NCBI GenBank assembly: GCA_013365365.1
Contig: JABVXU010000212.1
Span: forward strand, 28,285-92,284
Source of the DNA: Cruorifilaria tuberocauda
Taxonomy: Eukaryota > Nematoda > Chromadorea > Rhabditida > Onchocercidae
Length of the DNA: 64,000 nt
Direction of reading: 5' to 3'
Position numbers and translations under genes: made by a program. The notes under the pieces are model-generated. The model was given only the letters and a program-made list of their open reading frames with translations, was not told the DNA's origin and ran no database searches. Positions 27,501 through 37,500 of the stretch are shown piece by piece; positions within the stretch are counted from its first letter, which is position 1; each line of letters opens with the position of its first letter.

Positions 27501-30008
27501 TGTTATTTCGGTGACGAATTCCAACGATCTCAACTATGATGAATATCACTTATGTGTTCTAGCCAGGCACGTCTCATAATTTTGCATGAGTTTTTGGAAT
27601 TTTGATAAAATTCATTTAACAATAAAGACCTGAAGATTAATTTGAGAGACATAAGCAAAGATCACAGACTGTTTCAAGCACTTCATATTTAGATGATTTT
27701 TCATAAATCTGATTATTTCAGTGCTTTCAATATGTCCGAGATACCGGAAATAGCATTTGACAGTAACAATGCAAGTATGATCGCATTTACGGTGCGAACC
27801 AAAACAAATGATGTTGTAGAGCAGTCAGATAAAATGAAACATTTTTTCGAAAACAATACTGTTAGCATATTTGGTAAGTTAATGCCTCTTATGGCTTCCG
27901 AATTAATCTTGAAACCTTTTAAATTAGGAAATAATGACTGACATAACTTCCAGTTTTTTAGGGATTGACTCAGCATCAACTATACCAGTGACTCGACTGA
28001 AAACTCATCAACCAATGATCACATATCAGCTTGAATCAATGCGATTCACACCGTAAAATCACTTCTTTCCACTCTTTTGTATTTCTCTTTAACATGCAAA
28101 TTTAAATCTCTTTAGTGCCGAAAATGAAGAAGCACCCACTGAATCAGCGCCTTACTTCTCGATTGATCCGTTATCAGGCGACATTCGCATTGATCCAATG
28201 CTTGGTGATTACACGGAAGGTGTATTTACATTTGATATTATCGCCACTCAACAACGAACAACTGCCGAATCCATTCAAATTGCACGTGTTGTTAAACAGG
28301 TGAACTTATCTAGTGTTTCAAAACTAAAATTTTTATCAGTCAGAGATGAAAATGATATAGAAGGGTGTCACTGAAATTATTTAAAATTTCTGCGAAATAT
28401 CTGATCAGGTTATCATTTAACAAGCTGACATGTTGCAGAATTGATAATTTTGGATTGCAAATTCTTCTCTCAATTCATTTTCATGGTATGACACACGATT
28501 GCTTTGTTTTTTTTAAGGTACATAATGTGAAACTTCCATCGCTCCTAAAATTTATTTTCGATCGGAATGTTCATCTTTTAGGATTGAATCTTGAGGATTT
28601 CAAACAGTAAGTATGCAGTTTAATTTAGATGCTATACAATTTTGATGTTATCATCAAATTAATTTATGAAATTACATTATTCCTGTCTTATCCAGAAATA
28701 TTCTGAACATTGAAATTTTTCTACTTCGTCTTGCAGACATCTGCGCGATGCACTAAAAATGGAACCAACAATGTCCGACATTTCTCTAATTTTTGGCACA
28801 CCTCATGTTTATGAATCAGTGGGAAGAAACAGGTTTGCGCTTTAAATTTTAATTTTATGGTTTTTTAAGACTCGTTTTGAACACTTCTGAATTATTTGTA
28901 AAAAGGATGAAACAACAAAAGTAATTTCGTGCTAAAAGTTACGTCAGTACAGTGATTAATGATACGTATATGGTTTATCAAGAATCCATCACTTATTTTT
29001 GTAGTTATTTCAAAATTTGTTCAGAAAATTAATAAAGGTTAAAAAATTATTAGTTATAGGTCATCGGTATGCTTTCATTCCCTACGCAACGGAATAATCC
29101 TCGGACAGGAAAGTGCTATTTCGGCACTTTCTGCAACGTTGAATGGTGGAGGCACTCTATCACATCTTTGCCAAGTATTCAAAGTAGCTAATATAGAGGT
29201 AAAACTGTGGATGAAACCGTTTCATTGGTACTTTTAATTAGTGCATTAGAACAGTTTTTTGCTTCTTCTGCTAAAATTTTCGCAAGTATCAAAGCTTTAA
29301 AAAATATGAGTATTTTAGCCATGTATTGAACCAGCTCATTCACTACCATCCGGTTTAATAGTATCACGCTCGACATTATTTTGGGCTGGCTCCTCACTCG
29401 TTGGCATCTTAATATTACTATCATTTTGTATATATGCTTGTTTTATCATCCGATACAAAAACTATTTGAATATGAAGAAAGCATCTTTCGGTCAATTTTT
29501 CGTTTGATTATTTTTAAATTTAGCACGAAAGTTTTTAATTAAAATTCAAATTTGTATATTAGATAATGATGATTCTATACTGATAGAGAAAGAAATAAAT
29601 TATTGGGTCGAATTATCATCAATCTTATTATCTCCATTTCTAAAAAAAAAAATAAACAATGGGTTGTTTACAGTTTTGGCATATTATCGTGATATGCTTA
29701 TGTAACTATTTATTATATTCATCGTTGATGCAAAATATATTTGAAATGAAAGCAGTGAGATTAATTAGTTAATAACAACAGCATTATTTAGCAGACGAAA
29801 CGTCGTCACCTACCGTATCGATCAAGGAACCACCTACCGTTCAATTTTACAGCATCAGTAATCTGTAAGATATATTTCCGATTATTCTTTTACTTTTGAG
29901 AGCTGAAAATTGAATGTTTATGTATTACATCCCATTAATTTACTTCGTTTCATCTTTTCTACTTCGAGCGTAAGATTAAACGTTTGCAGACCGGCGGTGG
30001 ATTATTAA
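334..30008 (+). CDS. Large single-pass cadherin (45-exon model, 2485 aa)
   Basis: Calcium-dependent adhesion receptor of the cadherin superfamily. Exons: 334-376, 551-720, 930-1006, 1250-1308, 1413-1515, 1668-1930, 2136-2347, 2461-2748, 2970-3089, 3412-3513, 3598-5398, 5604-5710, 5783-5932, 6191-6416, 6598-6616, 6728-6837, 7173-7306, 7429-7638, 7872-7944, 8032-8164, 8337-8497, 8625-8746, 8914-9022, 9264-9376, 9590-9728, 9947-10131, 10521-10661, 10791-10910, 11213-11393, 12092-12196, 12665-12798, 13048-13140, 13500-13604, 26835-26948, 27217-27331, 27458-27566, 27722-27873, 27962-28052, 28116-28299, 28518-28606, 28737-28832, 29060-29198, 29319-29490, 29795-29864, 29990-30008. All phases join, giving 7458 nt. 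The start was chosen because exon 1 encodes a signal peptide (MLISLCILFASNTYA) that joins exon 2 in phase 1. Calcium-site linkers are visible: DDRNDN (~1298), VINDN (~1499), DVDDN (~1725), DVNDN (~1837 and ~2061), with LDRE/LDHE motifs. The membrane helix is at ~2418-2443 and the tail ends PAVDY. AATAAA lies at 30063. Individual exon edges, especially 6416-6728 and 8497-8625, are less sure. I cannot name a C. elegans orthologue. Confidence 0.85.
3598..5398 (+). other. 1.8-kb exon encoding a Ser/Thr/Asn/Glu-rich stretch of the cadherin (aa ~480-1079)
   Basis: This is the only long exon in the window. It enters in phase 0 at 3598 after TTTTTTCAG and leaves in phase 1 at ACA A|GTATTG, where the next exon supplies AT to complete Asn. 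The first ~20 residues finish a cadherin-like repeat. The remaining ~580 residues are low in hydrophobic residues, rich in Ser, Thr, Asn, Asp and Glu, contain several N-x-S/T sequons and show no recognisable domain. An in-frame stop at 5434-5436 could instead end a truncated, secreted isoform if the intron were retained. An extracellular, glycosylated, mucin-like spacer is the simplest reading. Its sequence is likely fast-evolving and lineage-specific. Confidence 0.8.
5604..13604 (+). other. Cadherin repeat train, exons 12-33
   Basis: Twenty-two small exons encode successive extracellular cadherin repeats. The repeats are recognised from linker motifs (DDRNDNGPI, VINDNHV, DVDDNPPK, DVNDNAPVF), from opening strands such as IKLAENSP and LTIEENSYPGTV, and from LDREQTT and LDHE motifs before the closing strands. 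Some linkers are degenerate: one junction has FKRAKYE without a clear DxNDN before it. This suggests partial calcium occupancy, as is common in long invertebrate cadherins. A basic RKRR run sits at about residues 1615-1618 in exon 24 (9264-9376). About eight repeats are visible here, with boundaries approximate. Confidence 0.85.
13397..13450 (+). pseudogene. Decayed duplicate of cadherin exon 32
   Basis: The 30-nt acceptor segment in front of exon 32 (about 13018-13047, TGATTATAATTGTCATC then CTTTTTCGTTTCAG) recurs with few changes at about 13366-13396 (TGATTATAACTGTCATC then TTTTTTGTCTCCAG). The sequence after the second copy aligns loosely with the start of exon 32 but hits an in-frame TAG after three codons. 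It looks like a tandem exon duplication whose coding part has decayed. The real exon 33 starts further on, at 13500. Confidence 0.45.
13605..22697 (+). other. First part of the 13.2-kb cadherin intron, no supported gene
   Basis: Noncoding A+T-rich sequence with many long pyrimidine or purine tracts on the + strand. It holds a TA dinucleotide repeat at 14175-14201. Short open frames at 16819-17136, 17527-17873 and 18686-18868 lack splice context and recognisable protein features. An isolated 101-nt exon-like stretch at 22533-22633 and a short ATG exon at 22105-22141 have splice signals but do not join each other or the nested gene in frame. I see no gene I can support. Confidence 0.6.
14175..14201. 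repeat. TA dinucleotide microsatellite
   Basis: About 13 uninterrupted TA units inside the large cadherin intron. It is a simple-sequence repeat with no other visible role. Confidence 0.95.
22698..24897 (+). CDS. Unidentified gene nested in the cadherin intron (4 exons, 473 aa)
   Basis: Exons 22698-22949, 23043-23845, 24163-24317 and 24686-24897 have GT-AG introns with phases 0, 2 and 1 and total 1422 nt ending in TAG. An in-frame TAA sits two codons before the chosen ATG, and CTAAAAG just before it could be a splice acceptor. The N-terminus is basic and helical (KLDKILRRLSSKTRR), followed by an acidic Ser-rich run (SSSNSDEDD, residues 33-41). The long second exon is polar with many Ser, Glu and Tyr, including SEDADYVSDYSTYG. 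No signal peptide, membrane segment or known domain is visible, so a cytosolic or nuclear protein is likely. GTAAGT at 23631 could be a used donor in an alternative, in-frame-shorter form. I do not recognise the family. It sits on the same strand as the host cadherin. Confidence 0.65.
24898..26834 (+). other. Remainder of the large cadherin intron
   Basis: A+T-rich noncoding sequence between the nested gene and cadherin exon 34. One ATG frame of 76 codons at 26009-26239 has no splice context or homology that I recognise and is treated as chance. The segment ends with GATTTTAG, the acceptor of exon 34 at 26835, which continues the frame of exon 33 exactly in phase 0. Confidence 0.6.
26835..30008 (+). 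other. Cadherin C-terminal part: last repeats, membrane-proximal domain, TM, tail (exons 34-45)
   Basis: Exon 34 completes the repeat begun in exon 33 (LDHE then LKVKAENA) and carries DVNDNLPVF. Exons 35-39 hold about two more repeats (AFIIDKQTGVISV; YFSIDPLSGDIRI). Exons 40-42 encode a non-cadherin domain of about 110 residues with Cys residues before the membrane. This position and size recall the membrane-adjacent domains of CDH23/PCDH15-type cadherins, but I infer this from position only. Exon 43 has one hydrophobic helix (GILILLSFCIYACFII) followed by basic RYK. The cytoplasmic tail is about 42 residues, Ser/Thr/Pro-rich, ending NLPAVDY. It is far too short for the p120 and beta-catenin binding regions of classical cadherins. 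Intron 36 needs a GC donor. Confidence 0.85.
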
Positions 30009-33000
30009 AGGGAATTTCGATAACTGTGATGTTGGAAGACTTGTTCAATTTTCGTGTGAGTAAATAAAAGTTATATAATTTGGGCATCGGTTTATTTTTC
30101 ATATAGTGCAGGATACCGCGGAAGAATAATAAAGTTAGTAATAACAAAACTGTTGTTCGTCCCTTTTTTACATGTGTTAGCAAGGCAAATAAACTGTATG
30201 GACTTTTCTTTACTGAAGAAATTGTTAGTTGAAAATGTCAGCTGAATTTTGAAGTGGAATAAAATGGATTGGAATTTGTCAGCCTTCAATAAATATTTTC
30301 AAAAAATTACAATTGTCATTGAGGTTATTATCATTTTGTTGATCAGCATATTTAACTTTTATTTAAACTCAGCGAATCAAAGTTCATATAAAACAAGGCG
30401 AAAGGTTACAAATGGACTATTTTTTGCGGTGGTGTTGTGAATTCTTTCTCCATCGTTAAACTTTAATATTCATTGCAAATGTAAATATTTCATGAAATGT
30501 TTTCCTTTTCCGTTTGTCTGTGTATCGATTCCATCACCCTTGTTCATTACTCCTTTCCTCTTAATTTTTATCTTCGGTTCTCTAAATACTGATAATTTTC
30601 AGACGATTAGTCTCAAAAACTTATATATATATATATGGGTTGAGTCGTCGTTTTCCAACACTACTTCTATAACAAATAATGACTAATAACCAATAATTAA
30701 TTTACCAATAATGGGAAATTATTTCAAGATGGTGAGAAAAGAAAGAAACAGAAAACAGATTGCACTAAGAGTTTTAGTAAACAATTACTGAAATCCATAT
30801 TGCCAACGTTGAATTAGAATGTCACTCAATTTCAAACTGATACATAGAGTACCAGAAAAAATCGATATTATTTTTAAATATTTTTGCCAATTACCAGTGA
30901 TTTTCGCTAATCAATTTTACTATTAAAATTTTTAAGAGGTAATTTTTATCTTTTTTTTTCCCTTTACATCGTTTACCGGTTCATATGAACGTGTGAGGGA
31001 GAAATAAAGTAATCGTATGATTGAAACATTTCTATCGTGTTAAAGCGGAGGTCTAAGCTGCTGAAGAGAGTGACACTCCTATCATTTAGAACTATTTCTT
31101 CGAAAGCTGTTAAGATTGTGCTAACTTGGACTAATCGATGTCAATATCCTCTGCACAAATTCTTGCCCAATTCTCTTTTAAACCTTATAAATTGAAAAAG
31201 AAAGCAAAACAATTTACTAGTAGTTTGAATAATTTCAAAAAAAGGAACGAAATTAAAATTTCAACTTTTGTTGCTTAAATGGCATTTTAAGAAATAATTT
31301 AATAATTTAACGGTATTCTTCATCATTTTTTTTCTCATGTATTCTCAACTTTTTAAAAAAACTTTCAAATAATTTCAAGTTTTTCCATATTAATATTAAG
31401 CTCAATATAAGGCTTATTTGTTTTATTTTCATGTTTATTTTTTAACGAGAAACAAAACAAACAGGAAAAATAGAACTTTAATGTTTCGGAAGGAAAGAAA
31501 ACTGCTGTGGTAGATGAAAATCAGCAGAAATTCGGTAACAGTACAACTTTCCTCATTTGCTTCGATTTATGAGACTTCTCTCATTCACCGCTTCGGAAGA
31601 TTCCGTAGTCAACACGCCGAGATTCATATCCTATCCTTCTTGAACATATGAAATCAAACGGGGAATTGGTTTAACTATTCCCGCAAGCAAGTTTGTGCTA
31701 TGTAAACATGTTATTTGGAATGACGTATGTGTATGAAAATATCAATACAAGAATTATTTTTCCAATTTCATCATATCACTGATGAAAACAAGAGTAAGAG
31801 TAGAAGTACTGGTCCATTCCCATGACATGCTAATACGTGATAAGAGATCAATAAACAGTATTATTTGGTGACAGCCTACCAACAAAAGTTTCGGCCTCAA
31901 TTACACTTCCAATATGTAACTATTGCGTGAAGAGCAATCAGCTGGAGAATGGTAATCTAAACCAGTTCAAGTTTAAATTTTGACATTTAAAAGTTTTTAC
32001 GGAAACAATATGAACAACTATCAACGGGTAGCTTTAAAGTATTTTCCTGACGAAAAGGTTTATTTTAGATTGCAAAAAAGATTATCAGTGTCGCTTTTCG
32101 CTGAGATACCCGACCCCAACTATATCTGGTTCAAACCATGTGATAAATACACGGCAGTTTTTAATTTTTACCCGTCTTTGTAACTCCCACGTCCGTCTAC
32201 TCACTCCGTCCCTTTGTTGAAATTTTTTTCCACTTTTATTCTTATCGTTACTATCCATGCTTTCTGACCCTTATCTTCATCACGAATTTTTCATAAAAAT
32301 CATAATCATCATTCCTGAGCTTGATCTTGCTGCATGCTACATTCTTTCCTTGTGAAAATCATTTCACTTGCTGAACCTCTCTTGGCAAATGACATGATCT
32401 GATGGAACATGATTGGAAATCTCTATTGTATCCTATCAGTATTCTGAAACGATCTCATCATCTTTAGCCATTTAATCTTAGCGGATTTCTCCTTATTTTC
32501 TTCATGTTTATAATAATCTGAAAATTTTTAGTAGATCAGTTAATCAAAGCATTTCAGGAAATTCAAATTCAAAATTTTCTGTGGCTAACGTGGTATTTTT
32601 TGTTGCAGTATTTTCCAAACGTTATTAGAATATCATGATCTGTTTCTCCTTTTTTCTTCGTTTCCGTATGCTTGAAGAATACTTTGTGAATAAAAACAAT
32701 TAAATTTAAAATAATATACTTAGCTCATTCGTGCTTCAAAAAGTATTCTTCAAATGAAAGCAGGTCATAAAAGACAAGTGTATGGTAAGCCTAGATAAAT
32801 GTTTTAACTGGGATTTGATTCTAAAGATGAAAAGTTCGTATGAGATATTACTATAATGATTAAATTGCCGAAGAGGAAACGATAGTAAAGATGAGTGAAA
32901 AATGTGCTAAATATTAGGCTTGAATACGAGTTCTTTATAAAATAATGCAATAGCTAGATGGACCAAAAAAGCTTTAGCTTTAAGAGCCAAAAAAAAAAAC

Positions 33001-34523
33001 AAAAGAAACACGAAAACAGAAGAGGAATAAAGACCATCAATCTCCAACTTCCGAATATCATTCAAATACGCTGGTAAAATAATGTGAACTAGATTTCCGT
33101 TTTTTAGTTCTCACTGACTCGAAAATCTCCAAGGCCATGAAACAACAAGCAGATTGACCTTACAGTGATGATCCTTAATTATGTTGATCTTCAACACTGA
33201 ATGTCCCATTCTTAAGCGTGAATAAATCAGTCATTGAATGATTTCATCTGTCCAAGCATTTCACTCCATTGTCATTTTAAGCGACAAATGTGCGTCACTT
33301 ATGGTATTATCTCTTCCTTTACTTTGATTTCCCACTTATTCCAACTTTTATGTTTTCGCCAGGAAAGGTGAAAATTTTTATCGTTAAGAGAAGTTTCTTA
33401 ATTCCTTGCTTAGAAAATATTTGAAAATGACTTGTATATGGCTCATTCGAGCTTTCAGCAATCGCTAAAACGAGATACAAACAATGTTTGAATATAAATT
33501 GTCAAGTGATTTTTTTTAATTTTTGAAAATCAAAATCATATCAATTAATTAAACACAACAAGTGATTTGAAAGTAAATTATCGGTCGAAAAATTTAACAC
33601 CGAGTCAAAGTGAACCTAATCTACTGTAATCAATAACCAACATTTCTGACTCTTTCTGCTAAACAATGTGACAAATTCATATACTTCTAAATTAAAATGT
33701 TAAAACTCAGTTAAAGCGGAAGAATTATAAGATTTAGAAAAAGAATGCAAGAAAAACAATTTCCCTTAAAGATTTTCTTATTGAATTGTCTAATCTTAGC
33801 AGTACCTTTTAAATTCATCCATTGAATGTTTTTTTTTGAAGATTCAAGCAAAAAAACTGAAACTTTATTTCTTACCAGTAATGCAACGATACTAACTTAT
33901 GAGATATTGCGAAACTGATGCCAATATGGACATGTAGTTAAATTATTGAATAACTCTCTCTTTTTCAAACAAAATTAATAGCATCCTTCATCAATCTGCT
34001 TCTTTTCCCCTTCACATATCATCTTTTCTAGTTTCCGCAATTACTGATGAATTAACTTTTGTTTGCGACAACTGCTCTATGCTGTTTTCAACCTCACTTT
34101 TACCAAGTTGTTGCCTATTGATGACGAACGGAATAAGTTTGCTTTTCGTGTTGCTTAAGTGGTAGCTCTATTAAAGCATATCCATACAGTAATAATTAAT
34201 ATCTATCATTGGTCAGGAAGTAATAATAATACAGTTCAATCAGTATGTTTATCTCATCATTGCTGGTTTAAATTCTATAAAATCTAATTATTTCATATTC
34301 TTTCGCCACTAAATCTCCCATTCTAAGTCAATGTTCCCCTGATTGCATTTATTCTTTTTCTGCATCTTTTGCTTGCGAAAGTTGCCATTGCCGTAGATTT
34401 TTGTTTTGCGTTCTCGACATCACTCTGAACGAAAAATATCGCAAGGAGATTCCTGAAATATGTTTGCTTTCTTTCTTTTTTCTTTCCTTTTTCAACTGTC
34501 TGATAATAAATATTGATTTGAAG
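30009..34523. other. Intergenic region after the cadherin gene
   Basis: A polyadenylation signal AATAAA at 30063-30068 lies 55 nt after the cadherin stop. The rest is A+T-rich, with a short TA run near 30621. Open frames at 30249-30686 and 31980-32183 are not flanked by convincing splice sites and match nothing I recognise. I see no gene here. Confidence 0.6.
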
Positions 34524-37500
34524 ATGTATATTCTCGGTGGTAAGTTGGAGTTCGCGAATCAGATTATGAAAATAATTAGTAATACGTCGGTTGATGCCGA
34601 ACAACACATCATCGGTTTGCTTCTTTTTTTTTGTTTCCTATTAGCTGCTTACTTTTAAAATTATGATAAGAATTCAGCAATTGAAACTTTTCGTTATATT
34701 GTCCCAATGCATACAATTTTATGCATATTTTATAAAAAAGACAAATAATTAAGTGTTGCAGTGTTAAATGATACGCTAAGAGTCTATTTGCATAATTGCT
34801 AAGCTAAATATGTGGTATAAGCGTCCTTATTAATGCTCATATCATCACAAAATGACAAATTAATCCTTAATAACTAGCAATTAACAATTTAGCCTCAAAA
34901 TTCCTCATTTTAGGCCCTCATTACCAAAATTAATCTCTGCCTCAGATTTTTAATATATTACTAAAAATGGTATGTAGACTCACATATCTTCGTCCAGAGA
35001 CAGTTATTCAAAATTTCGAACTCCTTAAATATTAGAAATTGCAAATAATAAAGTTTTTATAAGTTCATGATACTGCCACTCCCATAAAGAGCTTATTAGT
35101 TTCTCGAATAACCCGACCTTTTATACTTTACGCATTTTACAGCGTCAATTGGAAGGGATAATGATGGAATATAAAAATAAAAATATAAATGCCAGTACCT
35201 AAATACATAAGATTTTTTGCTTCATAGAAATAGACATATGTTTGGACTTTAAGATTTTAAAATCAATGATAATCCAGGTGATGTAAAGGAAATAATATCG
35301 AGAGAGCCGATTATTTATTTTTGCGCGTCAGCTGATTCTGAAGCCGTGAAGTGTATGGTACCTTACTTAAATGTTAGTTTAATTTTTTGTGAACTGTCGA
35401 AAATCTAAAATGGTTTAGGGTAGTTCTGCAGAAATACGCATTTTTAATCATCTGACAGGAATAATATTTTGCAATTCAGGTTTTCAATCTAAAATAATTT
35501 TTCATCTTACGCGATGTGAACGAAGAAAACTGGATGATGATGATATTCATTTTAATTGTTGAAAGATTTTGGGAAGGGAAAAGTAAACTGTTTTATTCAT
35601 TTTATGCGCAACTTTATGTTGTGAAAATTAAGATTTTCAGTATGAAAATTTAATACTCAACAAACGGAGAAATTGGTAGATAGATTATTCTCAATGCATA
35701 ATGCGTTAATTTTCAAGGAACGAATAACAGCTTCTTTCTTCTCCTTAACTGATGAAATTAAATAGCTAATTCGAAGTGATAGGCAGACTGTCAACTTTGC
35801 AAATCATTAAACGATTCATTTAATCAATTTCTTCGATTCTCCTAAAGCAATTTATTGGAATCGCTTAGTCGAAATAATTAGAAAAAAAAGTGGACAATTG
35901 AATTTGTACTCTAGTAGCAAGCTACTAATTTAACTTCGATTTGAAATATTTATTTGACTAACCATTTATTACATGGAGCAAATCTATTTGTTCTTTTTTG
36001 CTTTCATTTTTATTTGAAATATTGGACAAATGACTTTATACAATTTATAGCTATTCAAAGCTGTGAAACTCAGAAGGAAATGAAATCATTGTTATATCTT
36101 TGTTAAAAAAATGGAAGCAAAAGTCTAATGTGAATTTCAATTTTTGATTAATTATCATCAGATCAAACAGAAAGCCTTTTACACTCGTTACTGTTTTTCC
36201 GCTTTTATATCCTGAAGGATCTATCCAATGACTTTTTGAGAAAATTAATATTAATAAAAATAAATTCAAAAAAATGAATAGCCTGGCAAGAATGGATCTA
36301 AATTTTGATATATTCTGTACTTAAAAACTTTGCAAACTGATTAAACATTTCATTGATATACTATCAGCAAACTTGTTATTGATGCATGATGCTTGAAAGA
36401 CCAGCGGAAATTTGCTGCTGGATATTATCTAGAGAGAATATGACTCGAAATTATGGTCCGGTTAGACCAATTAGAATGCAACGAAATACTTAGTGGCATC
36501 AAAAGTTCTGTACATTCCGGTCTCTAATGCAGTAGCGTTATGGTGCAATAAGCATTGCTGTAAGAGTCTTACATAGTCTTCATGTTGATAGAATGTATTG
36601 GTTTTTCTTGCAATCTAAATACTTCGTAAAATATTCTTTGAAGTAGAAATAGAAAATAGAAAGTGCTATGATTAAGTGAGCAGAAAAATATATGTTAATC
36701 TTTGTGGTTGGTATAAGTAGAGCAATAACTACCATTTGTGTTTAATCTCGACAATCGCAAAATATAAATACTAATGATCTTATCCGCTTAATCTCGACAA
36801 TTCGCAAAATATAAATACTAATGATCTTATCCGACTAATCTCGACAATTCGCAAAATATAAATACTAATGATCCTATCCTTTAGAAGCAGAAGAGTTCTT
36901 GAAACTGCAATTAAACTAAGTAAAACTTGCTGTTCCTAAAGCAAGAAGAAGAGAGTCTTAAGTCCTTATAACTATAAGTAGTGAAAGATTAAATCATAAA
37001 ACTGCAAAAACACTTATATTGGATTTAATTTGCCCACATTGTTTTCCAGGAAAAATTACCCGTTATTTTTGTTAAACAACAATGGACCTGTGAAGAATTG
37101 AAACTTGTAGAGTCAATCATCCAGGAATCATTATCCGCCAGAAAACAACTGTGGCATGATGAAATTAAGAAACTAAGGTTTCCCGATTGGCGTTTAGAAA
37201 TTTATAATGCTTCAAACGTTGAAAGATTAAAACAGTCTCTTTGAATTTTTCCAAATACTTCGATCTATCATGGAAATCCTACTTTTCAGCACATTGCAAG
37301 GCAAAAAGGCTCAAGAAGAACGTGTAAGAAAGTTGAATCAATGGATTGATAATACTTCCCTACAGTATTATTGTTTATCGTCTTCAGAAGCTGATTTTAA
37401 GGTAATTGATGAAATACTACTTTCATTCCGAGTAACCCATTGACTCGATTACGCAAGTTATTAGGAACTTAAACCTAAGTTCAATCTTCTTGACATGAGT

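Noticed and set aside
31980..32183. 67-codon frame after the cadherin gene
   Set aside because: Isolated, without splice sites that fit and without a recognisable motif.
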